A stretch of DNA of 28,943 nucleotides, taken from contig JACTVC010000071.1 in the NCBI GenBank assembly GCA_018417955.1, positions 1-28,943 on the forward strand. Direction: 5' to 3'. This stretch comes from Laccaria trichodermophora. Its lineage: Eukaryota; Basidiomycota; Agaricomycetes; Agaricales; Hydnangiaceae. Shown here one piece after another: positions 20,502 through 28,943 of this stretch; position 1 is the first letter of the stretch; each line of letters starts with the position of its first letter. A model generated the notes under the pieces. The model ran no database searches. It was not told the DNA's origin and saw only the letters and a program-made list of their open reading frames with translations. Position numbers and translations under genes: made by a program.

Positions 20502-23310
20502 ACTACCTGCCCTTTCCAATAGTTAGTCTTGAATGTAATTCCTTAGGGAGTACAAAGTGTGAATGATTTGCCAGCTGTTTGGCTGCAGTCAGTTTGCCTG
20601 AAACATCAGGTCATACCTACATAGATAATAGGAGACTACAATATAATATATAAGATAAGCAGACCACAAACTTTTGTAATGAAAAAGCAGACACTACAAA
20701 CTTTTATAATGAAAAAAGCGGACACTACAAGCCTTTGTAATGAAAAAAGCGAACACTACAAACTTTTGTAGTCCAAAAAGCGCACACTACAAACTTTGTA
20801 ATGAAAAAAGCGCACAGTAGTAATTTTGTAGTGAACCCAAACAGAAGACTACAAACTTTTGTAATGAAAAAAGCGCACTCTAGTAATTTTGTAGTGAACA
20901 CAAGCAAAAGACTACAAACCTTTGTAATGAAAAAAGCGCACACTACAAACTTTTGTAGTGAACCCAAGCAGAAGACTACAAACTTTTGTAATGAAAAAAG
21001 CGCACACTAGTAATTTTGTAGTGAACACAAGCAAAAGACTACAAACCTTTGTAATGAAAAAAGCGCACACTACAAACTTTTGTAGTCTAAAAAAGCGCAC
21101 ACTAGTAATTCTGTAGTGAACACAAGCAGAAGACTACAAACTTTTGTAATGAAAAAAGCGGAGACTACAAACTGATATTATGTAATGAATTTCCTAATTG
21201 GGAAATATGCGAACATCGTCATGAACAGTGACAAAACTAAGCTAGCCTACTAACTCTTCTGGCCCAAAGAGCGTGGGAAACAGTTCCCAACCTAAATGCG
21301 CACTGTGCCTGACATTAGGTGTGGCAGAAAAAAGTGTAACGCTTTTCCTGATTAGGAAATGGCCCAATTAGGAAATAGTGCGCACATTGTCATTAACAAT
21401 GACAACACCAAGCTAGCCACTAACTCTTCTGGCCCAAAGAGCGTGGGAAATATTTCCCGACCTAAATGCGCACTGTGCCTGACATCAGGTGTGGCAGAAA
21501 AAAGTGTAACGCTTTTCCTGATTAGGAAATGGCCCAATTAGGAAATAGTGCGCACATCGTCATTAACAATGACAACACTAAGCTAGCCACTAACTCTTCT
21601 GGCCCAAAAAGTGTGGGAAACAGTTCCCGACCTAAATGCGCACTGTGCCTGACATCAGGTGTGGCAGAAAAAAGTGTAACGCTTTTCCCAATTAGGAAAT
21701 GGCCCAATTAGGAAATAGTGCGCACATCAAAGCGCACACTACAAAGTTTTCTAATCATACTTCTCTTTTCTAATGAAAAAAGCGGACACTACAATTTTTG
21801 TAGCCTTACTTTGGTTAAAGCTATTGGTAAATATATGTAAACAAACTTCGAAATGGGGGTTTTCTGCCTTCCTTTGCATAGATTATGGTTCCTGTGATAT
21901 TTTAAGCATCTATCCCATTAATTTCTTTTTCATTTAGCATAGCCACACCTTCCATATTTAGAAATTCACACTGGATCCTGAGAACAGCACCTTAAACATC
22001 AAACAACATGGTATGGTATGGGAGTGGAGTACCATGGTATGGTATAAGGGTGCAATACCATGGTATAGTATGGTATGGTATGGGGGTGCAATACCATGGT
22101 ATGGTATGAGATGGCAATACCATGGTGTGGTATGGTGAGGGTGCAATACCATGGTATGGTATGAGATGGCAATACCATAGTATGGTATGGTGAGGGGCAA
22201 TACCATGGTATGGTATGAGATGGCAATACCATAGTATGGTATGGTGTGAGATGGCAATACCATAGTATGGTATGGTGAGGGGGCAATACCATAGTTTGGT
22301 ATGAATAGTTGTGGTATGGTATGAATGGTTGTGGTATGATATTATCATACCACATGTGATATGAATAAGGCTGAACATAGTATCATGGTTTTGGGAGGCC
22401 ATGGCCAACAGGAGCTTCCTTAATCTGTACCCCTGGCTCTCCAATTGACAAGACTTTGGATTGGACCAAATATTTTGATAATGACAACTTTGGTCAAATT
22501 CTCAGAACAACAATACTTTGATTCCATCATATGTAGTTTTCAAATAGTAAATATATACACATACTTCTTTGACAGCAACAGCATGGCACTTTTTGAATCC
22601 AAATTTCAGGCTTTTGAAATGAATCATCTGTGAAGGGTACTTAATGTAGTTGATTAGTTGAAGTGCATATTTCAGCCTAGGCTGTTGGATAATAATTTAG
22701 CTCAAGTCCATGCTTTTGCAATGCATGGTATCATGCATGGTCCAGGACTATAGCCAATACACAAAATGTTTTCTTTTCTTTGCTTCTCAAATACTGATGC
22801 AGCATTGATTTATTTGTGATGAATATTGTTCTAATTGTAATTGAAAGGACTGGGAAAGATATGTATCAATAAATGGCTTTTGATGCATGGAAAAAGCTGG
22901 GATTAAGCTCATTTGAACTGATTTTCAAAGGATGGATTTGACTATATAGCCTCCATTTGTATCTTAAAATCTTGGGAAAAACATCAAGAAGCTTTCCACA
23001 AAAAATGGCACCCAATGGACCAGTATTGCAGCCTGCAGAAAGAATTTATATATTTTGAAAAAGGACCCCAGACACCCTGGTATGATGGTATGGTATGGTA
23101 TGGTATGATGGTATGGTATGGCATGGTATGGTATGAGGTGACATGGTATGGTATGGTAACATGGTATTGGTATGGTATGGGTTTTCCATACCATGGTACC
23201 ATGGTATTGGTATGTGCTCTTATACCACCCTTGGAATGGGTACCATGGAGGTCCCCTAAATCAAAGAATTCATATACCTCACAGGTACCCTAAAATGGGT
23301 GACTGAAGTG
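20502..23310 (-). repeat. Right arm of the foldback palindrome
   Basis: 2809 bp, the reverse complement of the left arm; paired positions add up to 40885-40886. It carries the same sub-repeats in mirror order. Confidence 0.9.
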
Positions 23311-23317
23311 AACATGA
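23311..23317 (+). repeat. Right 7-bp target-site duplication of the foldback element
   Basis: AACATGA, directly abutting the right arm, matching 17568-17574. Confidence 0.8.
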
Positions 23318-23553
23318 GGCCAGGGCATTGTCGTTCATTACGTCGAAATATATTAATTACGTTGAATTTAGGGTGAGAGGGTATTGATGGCCTTGTACTC
23401 GGCTCCATCTTGGCGTTGGTGCAGCCCGATGCTTATGGCCGGCTGATTAAGGCGGCCCATCAAAAGCGCAGATAATTTTTTTTTTGGACAAATTCAATGT
23501 TACAGGTATGGAATGATATGTATTAAGAGACCTGTGTTACGCCGCATGCTCTT
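23318..23553. other. Non-coding segment right of the foldback insertion
   Basis: Before the insertion this DNA was directly upstream of the TET/JBP start. On the minus strand an open frame of about 35 codons (containing LMGRLNQPAISIGLHQ) lies after a run of ten A, but it cannot be joined confidently to the gene upstream. Confidence 0.4.
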
Positions 23554-23900
23554 TCATAATAGGTGAAATGGTGTTTGGATAGAAAAAAACAGGACGTACG
23601 GAAGGGTGGCCTTCTCCCCATCATCGTCAATGATAGTTAAGAGCATGGTCCCCTGATCACCATGTTAGTGGACAAAATGAAGAACCAAGGGGATTGCTCA
23701 CGTCAGGCAACCGGCCCGTGGAGTCCACCGTCGCAAACTTGAGACCGCCGCTGCACAAGTTGTACCATACACGGGTTCCTTTCTGATGAATCATCAGCTG
23801 GTTAGACCAATCAATGGAGAAATACAGAACTTACGGGGAAGGGGTTGGGTGGAGGGATGCCCAATAGAGTCCAGATCGTCATGGGGGTGAAGTGATTCAT
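23554..23900 (-). CDS. Small spliced gene, 81 aa, possible beta-barrel fold
   Basis: Exons on the minus strand: 23900-23835, 23782-23702 and 23652-23554, with introns of 52 bp (GTAAGT, CTAAC branch) and 49 bp (GTGAGC, CTAAC branch); 246 bases in frame. The segment from GTRVWYNLCSGG to KATLPYVLF alternates polar and hydrophobic residues and carries a D-x-T-G-R-L-P-D-G-T turn, as in small Tudor/SH3-like barrels; this is a weak resemblance. The frame is open upstream of the ATG to 23978, and that stretch (FPRLKTLTF) looks coding, so the true gene may be longer at the 5' end or be a truncated remnant. A GTACGT donor at 23599 could give another C-terminus. It reads towards the TET/JBP gene and was its upstream neighbour before the foldback insertion. 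Confidence 0.5.
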
Positions 23901-24080
23901 GTCGCAGTGAGAGGTGTGGGGGAAGATGGGTCCTTGAAATGTGAGGGTTTTTAAACGAGGAAACACACATGTTTCAGGTTAAATTACAACCCTCGATCCA
24001 ACCCTATATCAGAAGCATAAGAATATCTGGCAGATACCTCGAGGACTCCCCACAAAAAGTTGAAAATGTCATCAGGATAA

Positions 24081-24127
24081 GCATGGCCGGGGATTGAACC
24101 CGGAACGCAACTACCATTAGACCATGC
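24081..24127 (-). other. tRNA remnant lacking the anticodon arm
   Basis: On the minus strand the sequence starts GCATGGT and ends GCCATGC, pairing as a 7-bp acceptor stem with one T-G pair. It has a perfect 5-bp T arm (CCGGG-TTCAATC-CCCGG), but only about 47 bases in total, with no room for an anticodon stem-loop. It is unrelated in sequence to the tandem tRNA-like units to the right. Confidence 0.6.
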
Positions 24128-24290
24128 CAGATTCCAAAGATTTTGGGCAAATTTGAAAGGACATTGATGGGGATCTGCCTGGGCACAAGTTGAAGCCCCA
24201 TGCTCGGGCCTACTTTCTAATCGTGTCCTGGGCCGGAAGCATCCGGTTGAGGCTCACTGAAATCTCCTGACCAAATTTATCTTGCAACAC

Positions 24291-24370
24291 TGACTTGGCC
24301 TAGTGGTTATGGCGGAAGGTGCTTCATGCTCTATGTATATATGCCCTGGGTTCAAATCCCAAACAAGTCA
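24291..24370 (+). repeat. tRNA-like unit 1
   Basis: 80 nt; ends TGACTTG and CAAGTCA pair over 7 bp. A-box region TTGGCCTAGTGGTTATGG; B-box GGGTTCAAATCCC. Confidence 0.75.
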
Positions 24371-24546
24371 TTCTCATGACATTTAATACTTGATTTTTGC
24401 ACCGGTTGTCTTATGGCCCGGTTCACCCCCCGAACAAGTAAGTCAGTGCCGACCTTGCAGGCCCTGATTCAGTATGCCCCAGCTTCAAATGCCGAACACG
24501 TTTACTTCTATTAGAATGATTGTTGACCAGCATTTTGTTGTAAGAT

Positions 24547-24618
24547 TGACTTGGCTTAGTGGTTAAGGTGGCATGTGTACGTAGTGCATCTGCTCGGGTT
24601 CAAATCCCAAACAAGTCA
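24547..24618 (+). repeat. tRNA-like unit 2
   Basis: 72 nt; TGACTTGGCTTAGTGG ... CGGGTTCAAATCCC ... CAAGTCA. Shortened in the middle. A B-box relic of a lost unit (CAGCTTCAAATGCCGAAC) lies just upstream, near 24480. Confidence 0.75.
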
Positions 24619-24704
24619 GTGCTTGTACATCTTCGAATATTTTTTACATACATTGCTATACGGTCGCCAGCTAAGAGATACTGACCAAGAGTTTGTTGTG
24701 ACAT

Positions 24705-24783
24705 TGACTTGGCTTATTGGTTAAGATGGCAGGTGTACTTAGTGTATCTCTGTATGCCCCGGGTTCAAATCCTGAAAAAGTCA
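24705..24783 (+). repeat. tRNA-like unit 3
   Basis: 79 nt; TGACTTGGCTTATTGG ... CGGGTTCAAATCC ... AAGTCA. 158 bp from the start of unit 2. Confidence 0.75.
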
Positions 24784-24885
24784 TTCATTCTTCTCCACTA
24801 TTTTTTACTTACTGCTATTATTAGAAGTGACATGGTTGGCATCCATTCCCTCATACAAACTACCGAGCTTGCAGAGTTAGGCCGA

Positions 24886-25435
24886 GAACGGGTAGTTGTC
24901 TTAGGCCGAGAACCTGTTGTCTTATGCCGAGAACGGGTAAGTTACAAAGTGCCGAGCGGTTTAAATCATCGTCTTCCAAGATCTGGTCCCTAGAAGGGTT
25001 GTTGTCTTTTGCCGAGAGCGGGTAAGTTACAAAGTACCGAGCAGATTGTCTTGGTAGTCATCTTCGGCCGAGAACGCGTAAAGTTACCAAGTGCCGAGCT
25101 TGCAGGCCCAGGTTCAATTCATCGTCCGCTGAATTGACTGGAGATAGTGACCAACATTTCTAGAACGGGTAGTTGTCTTCTTAGGCCGAGAACTAGTTGT
25201 CTTTGGCCGAGAACGGGTAAGTTACAAAGTGCTGAGCGGTTCAAATCATCATCTGGTCCCTAGAAGGGGTTGTTGTCTTGTGCCGAGAGCGGGTAGTAAG
25301 TTACAAAGTACCAAGCAGATTGTCTTGGTAGTCATCTTAGGCCGAGAATGTGTAAAGTTACCAAGTGCCGAGCTTGCAGGCCCAGGTTCAATTCATCGTC
25401 TTCCGAATTGACTGGAGATACTGACCAACATTTCG
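24886..25435 (+). repeat. About 277-bp tandem duplication inside the array
   Basis: Copies at about 24886-25160 and 25163-25435. Both contain GAACGGGTAGTTGTC, AGTTACAAAGTGC, TCTGGTCCCTAGAAGG, CAGATTGTCTTGGTAGTCAT and GCCGAGCTTGCAGGCCCAGG, in the same order, with scattered differences and small gaps. The GCCGAGAACGGGTAA word recurs within each copy. Confidence 0.8.
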
Positions 25436-25441
25436 CAACAT

Positions 25442-25509
25442 TGGCTTGGCTTAGTGGTTAAGGTGGCAGGTGTATGTAGTATGCCCAGGTTCAAATCCCA
25501 AACAAGTCA
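25442..25509 (+). repeat. tRNA-like unit 4
   Basis: 68 nt; TGGCTTGGCTTAGTGGTTAA ... AGGTTCAAATCCC ... CAAGTCA; middle shortened. Confidence 0.7.
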
Positions 25510-25594
25510 TTGCTTGGACATCTTCAAAAACTTATTGCTATTAGAGTCACATGGTCGGCAGGTAAAAGATACAGACTGACATCCTCTTCCCCTT

Positions 25595-25670
25595 TGGCTT
25601 GGCTTATTGGTTAAGCTGGGAGGTGTGTGTAGTATATGTATGTATGCCCTGGGTTCAATCCCGAACAAAT
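25595..25670 (+). repeat. tRNA-like unit 5
   Basis: 76 nt; TGGCTTGGCTTATTGGTTAA ... GGGTTCAATCCCG, one base shorter in the T loop; 3' pairing end diverged. Confidence 0.65.
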
Positions 25671-25733
25671 TTTTTACTTACTGCTATTATGGTCGGCAGC
25701 CAAAAGATACTGACCGACGTCGTCTTCCAACGT

Positions 25734-25806
25734 TGGCTTAGCTTAGTGATTAAGCTGGGAGGTGTACAGAGTGTCTGAATGCCCTGGGTTCGAATCCCAG
25801 AAGTCA
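25734..25806 (+). repeat. tRNA-like unit 6
   Basis: 73 nt; T arm CTGGG-TTCGAAT-CCCAG is a perfect 5-bp stem with the canonical loop; A box TAGCTTAGTGATTAAG. Confidence 0.7.
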
Positions 25807-26284
25807 GTTACACCTATCAAAACTCTTTTGTTAAAATTTATAAATCAATGCTAGTTTGACCGATATCTTATGGATCATGTTGAAAATTAACCATGACTAC
25901 AATAGGTCTCACCAGCTGACCCTGGTAACCAGAGTTCAGGGCTCTCGGCCGACCACCAACCCAGGCGAATTCAAAATGTCCACCGACCTTGCATAGCCTA
26001 GCTGCTAATCAGAAGTGAAGGCCCTCAGCCGATCACCAACCCAGCAACGTTCAAAACATGGTCGCAACTTTTTCATTTTTGTAACACTGGCTAGAATTTA
26101 CTAATCAATTCTTACCGAGCTTGCAGACCCGGATTAGGTGTCTTAGACCAAGAACGGGAAGTTGCTTTAGGCCAGGTAAGTGACCGAATCCATGTAACTT
26201 CTCAGTATCAAGTTACAAAGTACCGAGCTTTCAGGCAGGGTCGAACATTGATTTCAGATACTGACAAAGAGTTTGTTGTAACAT
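25807..26284. other. Inter-unit region without gene
   Basis: Contains a diverged duplication of CTCGGCCGACCACCAACCCA (about 25950) and CTCAGCCGATCACCAACCCA (about 26026), and further GCCGAGCTTGCAGGC-type words. No coding signal seen. Confidence 0.5.
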
Positions 26285-26363
26285 TGACTTGGCTTAGTAG
26301 TTAAGATGGCAGGTGTATGTAGTGTATCTATGTATGCCCTGGGTTCAAAACCCAAACAAGTCA
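26285..26363 (+). repeat. tRNA-like unit 7
   Basis: 79 nt; TGACTTGGCTTAGTAG ... GGGTTCAAAACCC ... CAAGTCA with 7-bp pairing ends. Confidence 0.72.
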
Positions 26364-26452
26364 CTGCGCAGAATTTATTTCAGTCCTTTTTACTGCTACT
26401 ACAGTTACATGGTCAACAGCTAAAAGATACTGACTGACATCGTCTTCAACGT

Positions 26453-26516
26453 TGGCTTGGCTTAGTGGTTAAGCTGGCAGGTTATGTAGTTTGGGTTCAA
26501 TTCCCAAACAAGTTCA
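26453..26516 (+). repeat. tRNA-like unit 8
   Basis: 64 nt, the shortest; TGGCTTGGCTTAGTGGTTAA ... GGGTTCAATTCCC ... CAAGTTCA. Confidence 0.65.
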
Positions 26517-26695
26517 TTCTTCCCCATGATTTCTTGCGTTTTAAATTTTACTAATCAATGCTCCCTTATTGCAGAGCCAAGTTAGTCAGCTTAGGCCGAG
26601 AACGGGTAATTTTTTTGATAGTTATCTTAGGCCGAGAACCAAGTTACAAAGTGCCGAGCTTGCAGGCCGACATTGACTTGAGATCCTGACCAATT

Positions 26696-26774
26696 TGGCT
26701 TGGCTCAGTGGTTAAGATGGGAGGTGTACGCATTGTATCTATGTATGCCCTGGGTTCAAATCCCTAACAAGTCA
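26696..26774 (+). repeat. tRNA-like unit 9
   Basis: 79 nt; TGGCTTGGCTCAGTGG ... GGGTTCAAATCCC ... CAAGTCA; full-length middle. Confidence 0.72.
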
Positions 26775-26871
26775 TGTTGGCTATCCTGAACAGTCTTTTA
26801 CTTACTACTAACTATATTAGAGTGACATGGTCGTCAGCTAAAAGATACTCCCCAACTTCCTCTTGCAGCGC

Positions 26872-26948
26872 TGACTTGGCTTAGTGGTTGAGCTGGGAGG
26901 TGTACATAGTGTATGTATGTATACCCTGGGTTCGAATCCCAGAAGTCA
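26872..26948 (+). repeat. tRNA-like unit 10
   Basis: 77 nt; TGACTTGGCTTAGTGG ... CTGGG-TTCGAAT-CCCAG ... AAGTCA, the unit with the best T arm together with pairing ends. Confidence 0.75.
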
Positions 26949-27425
26949 CTTGAGTACCGACGGAGCAAACTCTTTTTTTTTTTTTTGTAACCACTCAAGG
27001 TGACATTAGAAGACAATCATTATTGTAGCGTTGACCACTAAGCCAAGTCATTATGGCAAGGGAATGACACATCCGACCTGGGACATTATCCAGCCGAAAG
27101 AAGGTTTGGGAAATAATGGCAAAGGGGAGTTGGGATAAAACGAGGAAAATGGTTTTGGGCCGGCCTCGGGCTGACAATGAGATTCATGACATCGGTATGT
27201 CAACTGATTGGACCGGGCCAAGTTTTGGCTGGTGGGCTGATCCACCTTGTGAGGGATCAGAAGCTGTTCAGCTGACTCATAATCCATGTTGGAACAGAGC
27301 GGCTGACCCACAATCCAAGGCAATTTCAGTGGGGTCAACTCATCATTAGGCTCCTCGGCCGGCACATAGAACCACTCCTTAAGAATATATAGGTGGCCGG
27401 GCCAGGTTTGATGGGTCAACATATG
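26949..27425. other. Right subterminal region
   Basis: No supportable gene. An inverted fragment of the tRNA-like A-box half (TTGACCACTAAGCCAAGTCA, about 27031-27050) shows a local rearrangement. Further right, CGGCTGAC, CTCGGCCGGC and GGCTGATCC words echo the left subterminal region. Confidence 0.5.
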
Positions 27426-27494
27426 TATCGGCTCATCAGCAGGCACCATCAACTATGGCCTGTTTGTATAGTCAGGGGTCTCAGTGTTGTTGGG
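27426..27494 (-). repeat. Right terminal inverted repeat
   Basis: Reverse complement matches 2029-2097. On the minus strand it opens CCCAACAACACTGAGA and shares TACAAACAGGCCATAGTTGA and the following GGTGCCTGCTGATG with the left end. Confidence 0.85.
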
Positions 27495-27637
27495 GTAAGG
27501 TCACTAATACTTGTGAATTAAGAGTGCAATTGTTGGGTTCTGAAAGTTGGGGTCTCTTCTTTCTCTTCCTATCCTTTAAATTCCCAGTGGTGTTTGAATT
27601 CTACTCTTAAATTTTATGGGGATGCAGGGACGACTGT

Positions 27638-28290
27638 CTAGTTTAGTCCCAATTTAGCTAGATATTCTCTCTTGAGTTCCAGAGAATTACATAGGTCGGC
27701 TTCCGAAACCCAAGAATACGATTCTGGACCGTATCCTGCCCACCTTACTCTAAACGTCCTCCTATTACCTCTCTTCCTTCCTGATAATTTATGACCCAAG
27801 ATAGCTTCAACTTCATACTCCTCAGAGGGCAGAAATCTCGAGTGGATGGCAAGATGTTTCGATCTTCAAAGTCAGACGGGGATGGTTTGTACTTCTTCAG
27901 ATGATCGATGTTGATTACTGGATGCATTGGATAAGAGTCAGGCATCGCAACCGGTACACGTTGGGGTTGATGTGCTCCATGACTTCAAAAGGGCCTATCA
28001 TCCTCTGCACCAGTTTTTTCCCTGTGCCTTCTACGTTGACTAGTTTTAGTGTATGTAGGTTCACTAATACTTGATCTCCTGGTCGGATGTTCTCCACTGG
28101 ACATCTATTCTTGTTGAAAGCTTTGGCTTGGCGCTCCTGAGCGATTACTAGGGCATCTCTTGCTTGTTCCCTTCGTAGTTCGATGACCTTTACATACTCC
28201 TCTCTCACGATCGCTGGAGTGAAAAGCTTCCTCCTGAACCCATTGCTTAGACTGAATTTCCCCTGTCAAGATCTTCAGTGATACGTTTTG
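27638..28290 (-). pseudogene. Ty3/gypsy pol, C-terminal part with chromodomain (broken)
   Basis: Minus-strand remnant of a second gypsy polyprotein. The upstream frame (28208-27915) has the post-integrase segment with RPGDQVLVN, MIGPFEVMEHI and PNVYRL, typical of the GPY/F module. The frame then shifts near 27945 to NIDHLKKYKPS and shifts again near 27835 into a chromodomain (RVRWAGYGPESYSWV) ending at 27638. At least two frameshifts plus upstream loss of the integrase core make it inactive. It differs in sequence from the gypsy element at 1-1504, so it is a separate insertion. The right end of the giant element lies only about 140 bp downstream of this pol stop. Confidence 0.88.
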
Positions 28291-28943
28291 CATGGGGATG
28301 AACGTGAAAGTGCGAAACACGCAAACAAGGATCAAGCACATCGGGGAAAACCTAGACACCTAACACTCACTCACACACACACACACACACTATCACAATC
28401 TTGGTGCAGTTCGAGGGCCTTTGGTATTAAGAAATACCACTTTTATCTTCTTAGGTTTAAGTCTCAAGAGTTTTCATTCAAAATTGGGTTTTTATTATAA
28501 GGTGTGGTTTAGAATAGTTCAATAGAACAAAGTATATCTTTCTGGGAACTTGGTCTTTAAATGCAAAGTTCTTTGATCACAGTTTCTTTATTAACACAAA
28601 ACACAACTTTATTTGACTTTTATGACTCCTGTGAGTTTATTATGTCACTACACTCCAAAACCAAGGTACGAGTACGCTGTCTCGTCTAAAATGATACTGT
28701 GTCCTTAAAACCTCTTATTCAAAGTCTCCAAGTAGTTGACTCCCAAGCATGCTGGCTTCGTTCACACTGTACTTATCTGACCACAAAGAAATCTCCTTTT
28801 AATTGATTACAACTGTCCACCTCCTAAGTCTCTACTTGGAGTGCAACTAGCTGGTCAACAGGGGATGATTGCTTGCCTTTTGACCTGCCAGCGTGCTCCT
28901 TATATACTCCAGGAACTCCTATCTACGTTTTTACATGTGTTTT
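28291..28943. other. Non-coding right flank with CA microsatellite
   Basis: Holds a (CA)n tract at about 28372-28390. The rest is AT-rich without a recognisable gene, LTR end or domain. It may be the interior of the same decayed gypsy copy or a further insertion; I cannot tell. Confidence 0.45.

Larger units (their letters stand above)
17575..23310. mobile_element. Foldback-type element: 5.7-kb near-perfect palindrome
   Basis: Two inverted arms (17575-20384 and 20502-23310) surround a 117-bp spacer. Terminal bases are CACTTCAGTCACCC at the left and its complement at the right. Outside, AACATGA occurs on both sides (17568-17574 and 23311-23317) as a perfect 7-bp direct repeat, the footprint of a transposition event. 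The arms hold only tandem repeats, and no transposase frame is present, so the element is non-autonomous. Superfamily is unresolved: 7 bp is not the usual 8 bp of hAT or Zisupton. Between the arms I noticed only three differences: a C-run of 5 versus 4 near 18686, and substitutions corresponding to 20339 and 20369. Confidence 0.88.
24291..26948 (+). repeat. Tandem array of ten tRNA-like (SINE-like) units
   Basis: Ten units, all on the plus strand, share an A-box-like TTGGCTTAGTGGTTAAG, a variable middle that often reads GGTGTATGTAGTGTATCTATG, and a B-box-like GGGTTCAAATCCC. Several also have pairing ends TGACTTG/CAAGTCA. Between units runs a recurrent linker (TTACTGCTATTAGAGTGACA, then TGGTCGGCAGCTAAAAGATA, then CTGACCAACG). 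Unit length is 64-80 nt and the common spacing is about 155 bp where not interrupted. The D-arm pattern recalls class II (Ser/Leu) tRNAs. Pol III transcription and SINE origin are inferred. Confidence 0.8.
2029..27494. mobile_element. Giant KDZ/TET-JBP cargo transposon (about 25.5 kb)
   Basis: Two 69-bp terminal inverted repeats (2029-2097 and 27426-27494) bound a region holding a KDZ transposase, a TET/JBP dioxygenase and four or more other genes. KDZ transposons are DDE-type cut-and-paste elements that spread with TET/JBP genes in agaricomycetes. Removing the nested foldback insertion (17575-23310) leaves about 19.7 kb. No perfect target-site duplication is visible, only a degenerate 8-10 bp candidate, so the exact ends carry a few bases of uncertainty. 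That the TIRs and the transposase belong to one element is inferred from position; no second copy is available here for comparison. The transposase is broken, so this copy could move only if helped in trans. Confidence 0.72.

Noticed and set aside
17592..23293. Many mirrored ORFs of 60-150 aa in the palindrome arms, several rich in Tyr-His or Cys-Ala-Phe-Phe repeats
   Set aside because: They are translations of tandem DNA repeats, occur in several frames at once and have no start context, introns or domains.
17575..23310. Assembly artefact as an explanation of the palindrome
   Set aside because: A 117-bp unique spacer, small arm differences and a perfect 7-bp direct repeat at both outer ends are not expected of a fold-back read chimera. 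It still deserves a long-read check.
24291..26948. Functional tRNA genes
   Set aside because: No unit forms a proper anticodon stem-loop in the middle part and the T arm is imperfect in most, so I call them tRNA-like repeats.
27051..27452. A 133-aa minus-strand ORF across the right TIR
   Set aside because: It overlaps the inverted repeat and subterminal words, has no splice or domain support, and no counterpart at the left TIR.

Overview
The window looks like repeat-rich DNA from an agaricomycete (mushroom-forming) basidiomycete. The reasons are short GT-AG introns of 43-77 bp with CTRAY-like branch sites, Ty3/gypsy chromovirus remnants, a KDZ (Kyakuja-Dileera-Zisupton) transposase with the fungal CxC2-type cysteine cluster, and a TET/JBP 2-oxoglutarate/Fe(II) dioxygenase next to it. 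Linkage of KDZ transposases and TET/JBP genes is an established feature of agaricomycete genomes. All gene models below are my own splice reconstructions from the sequence.

Layout. Positions 1-1504 hold the 3' end of a decayed gypsy element (integrase, chromodomain, polypurine tract, 3' LTR). Positions about 2029-27494 are bounded by 69-bp terminal inverted repeats that I align at about 90% identity, and I interpret this as one giant (about 25.5 kb) cargo-carrying KDZ/TET transposon. From left to right it contains: a 1033-aa zinc-cluster/coiled-coil gene (-), a 481-aa F-x-F repeat gene (+), an 818-aa gene with a WDSD-repeat tail (-), the KDZ transposase (+, nine exons, broken by one TGA and one frameshift), an intact 242-aa gene of unknown function (+), and an intact 356-aa TET/JBP dioxygenase (-) that ends 11 bp from the previous gene in convergent orientation. 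Positions 27638-28290 hold the C-terminal part of a second decayed gypsy pol (-), so the element sits among gypsy debris.

Two further structures are nested in the giant element. Positions 17575-23310 are a foldback element: two arms of about 2.81 kb, almost identical, in inverted orientation around a 117-bp spacer and flanked by a perfect 7-bp direct repeat. It inserted about 50 bp upstream of the TET/JBP start codon. Positions 24291-26948 hold ten same-strand tRNA-like units with recognisable Pol III A and B boxes, separated by a conserved linker, resembling a tandem tRNA-derived SINE array.

How the parts relate: the transposase and TIRs would have mobilised the unit. The TET/JBP enzyme, expected to oxidise 5-methylcytosine, may counter methylation of the element. 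The roles of the other cargo genes are unknown. The transposase is now decayed while most cargo frames remain open, and the foldback arms look young.
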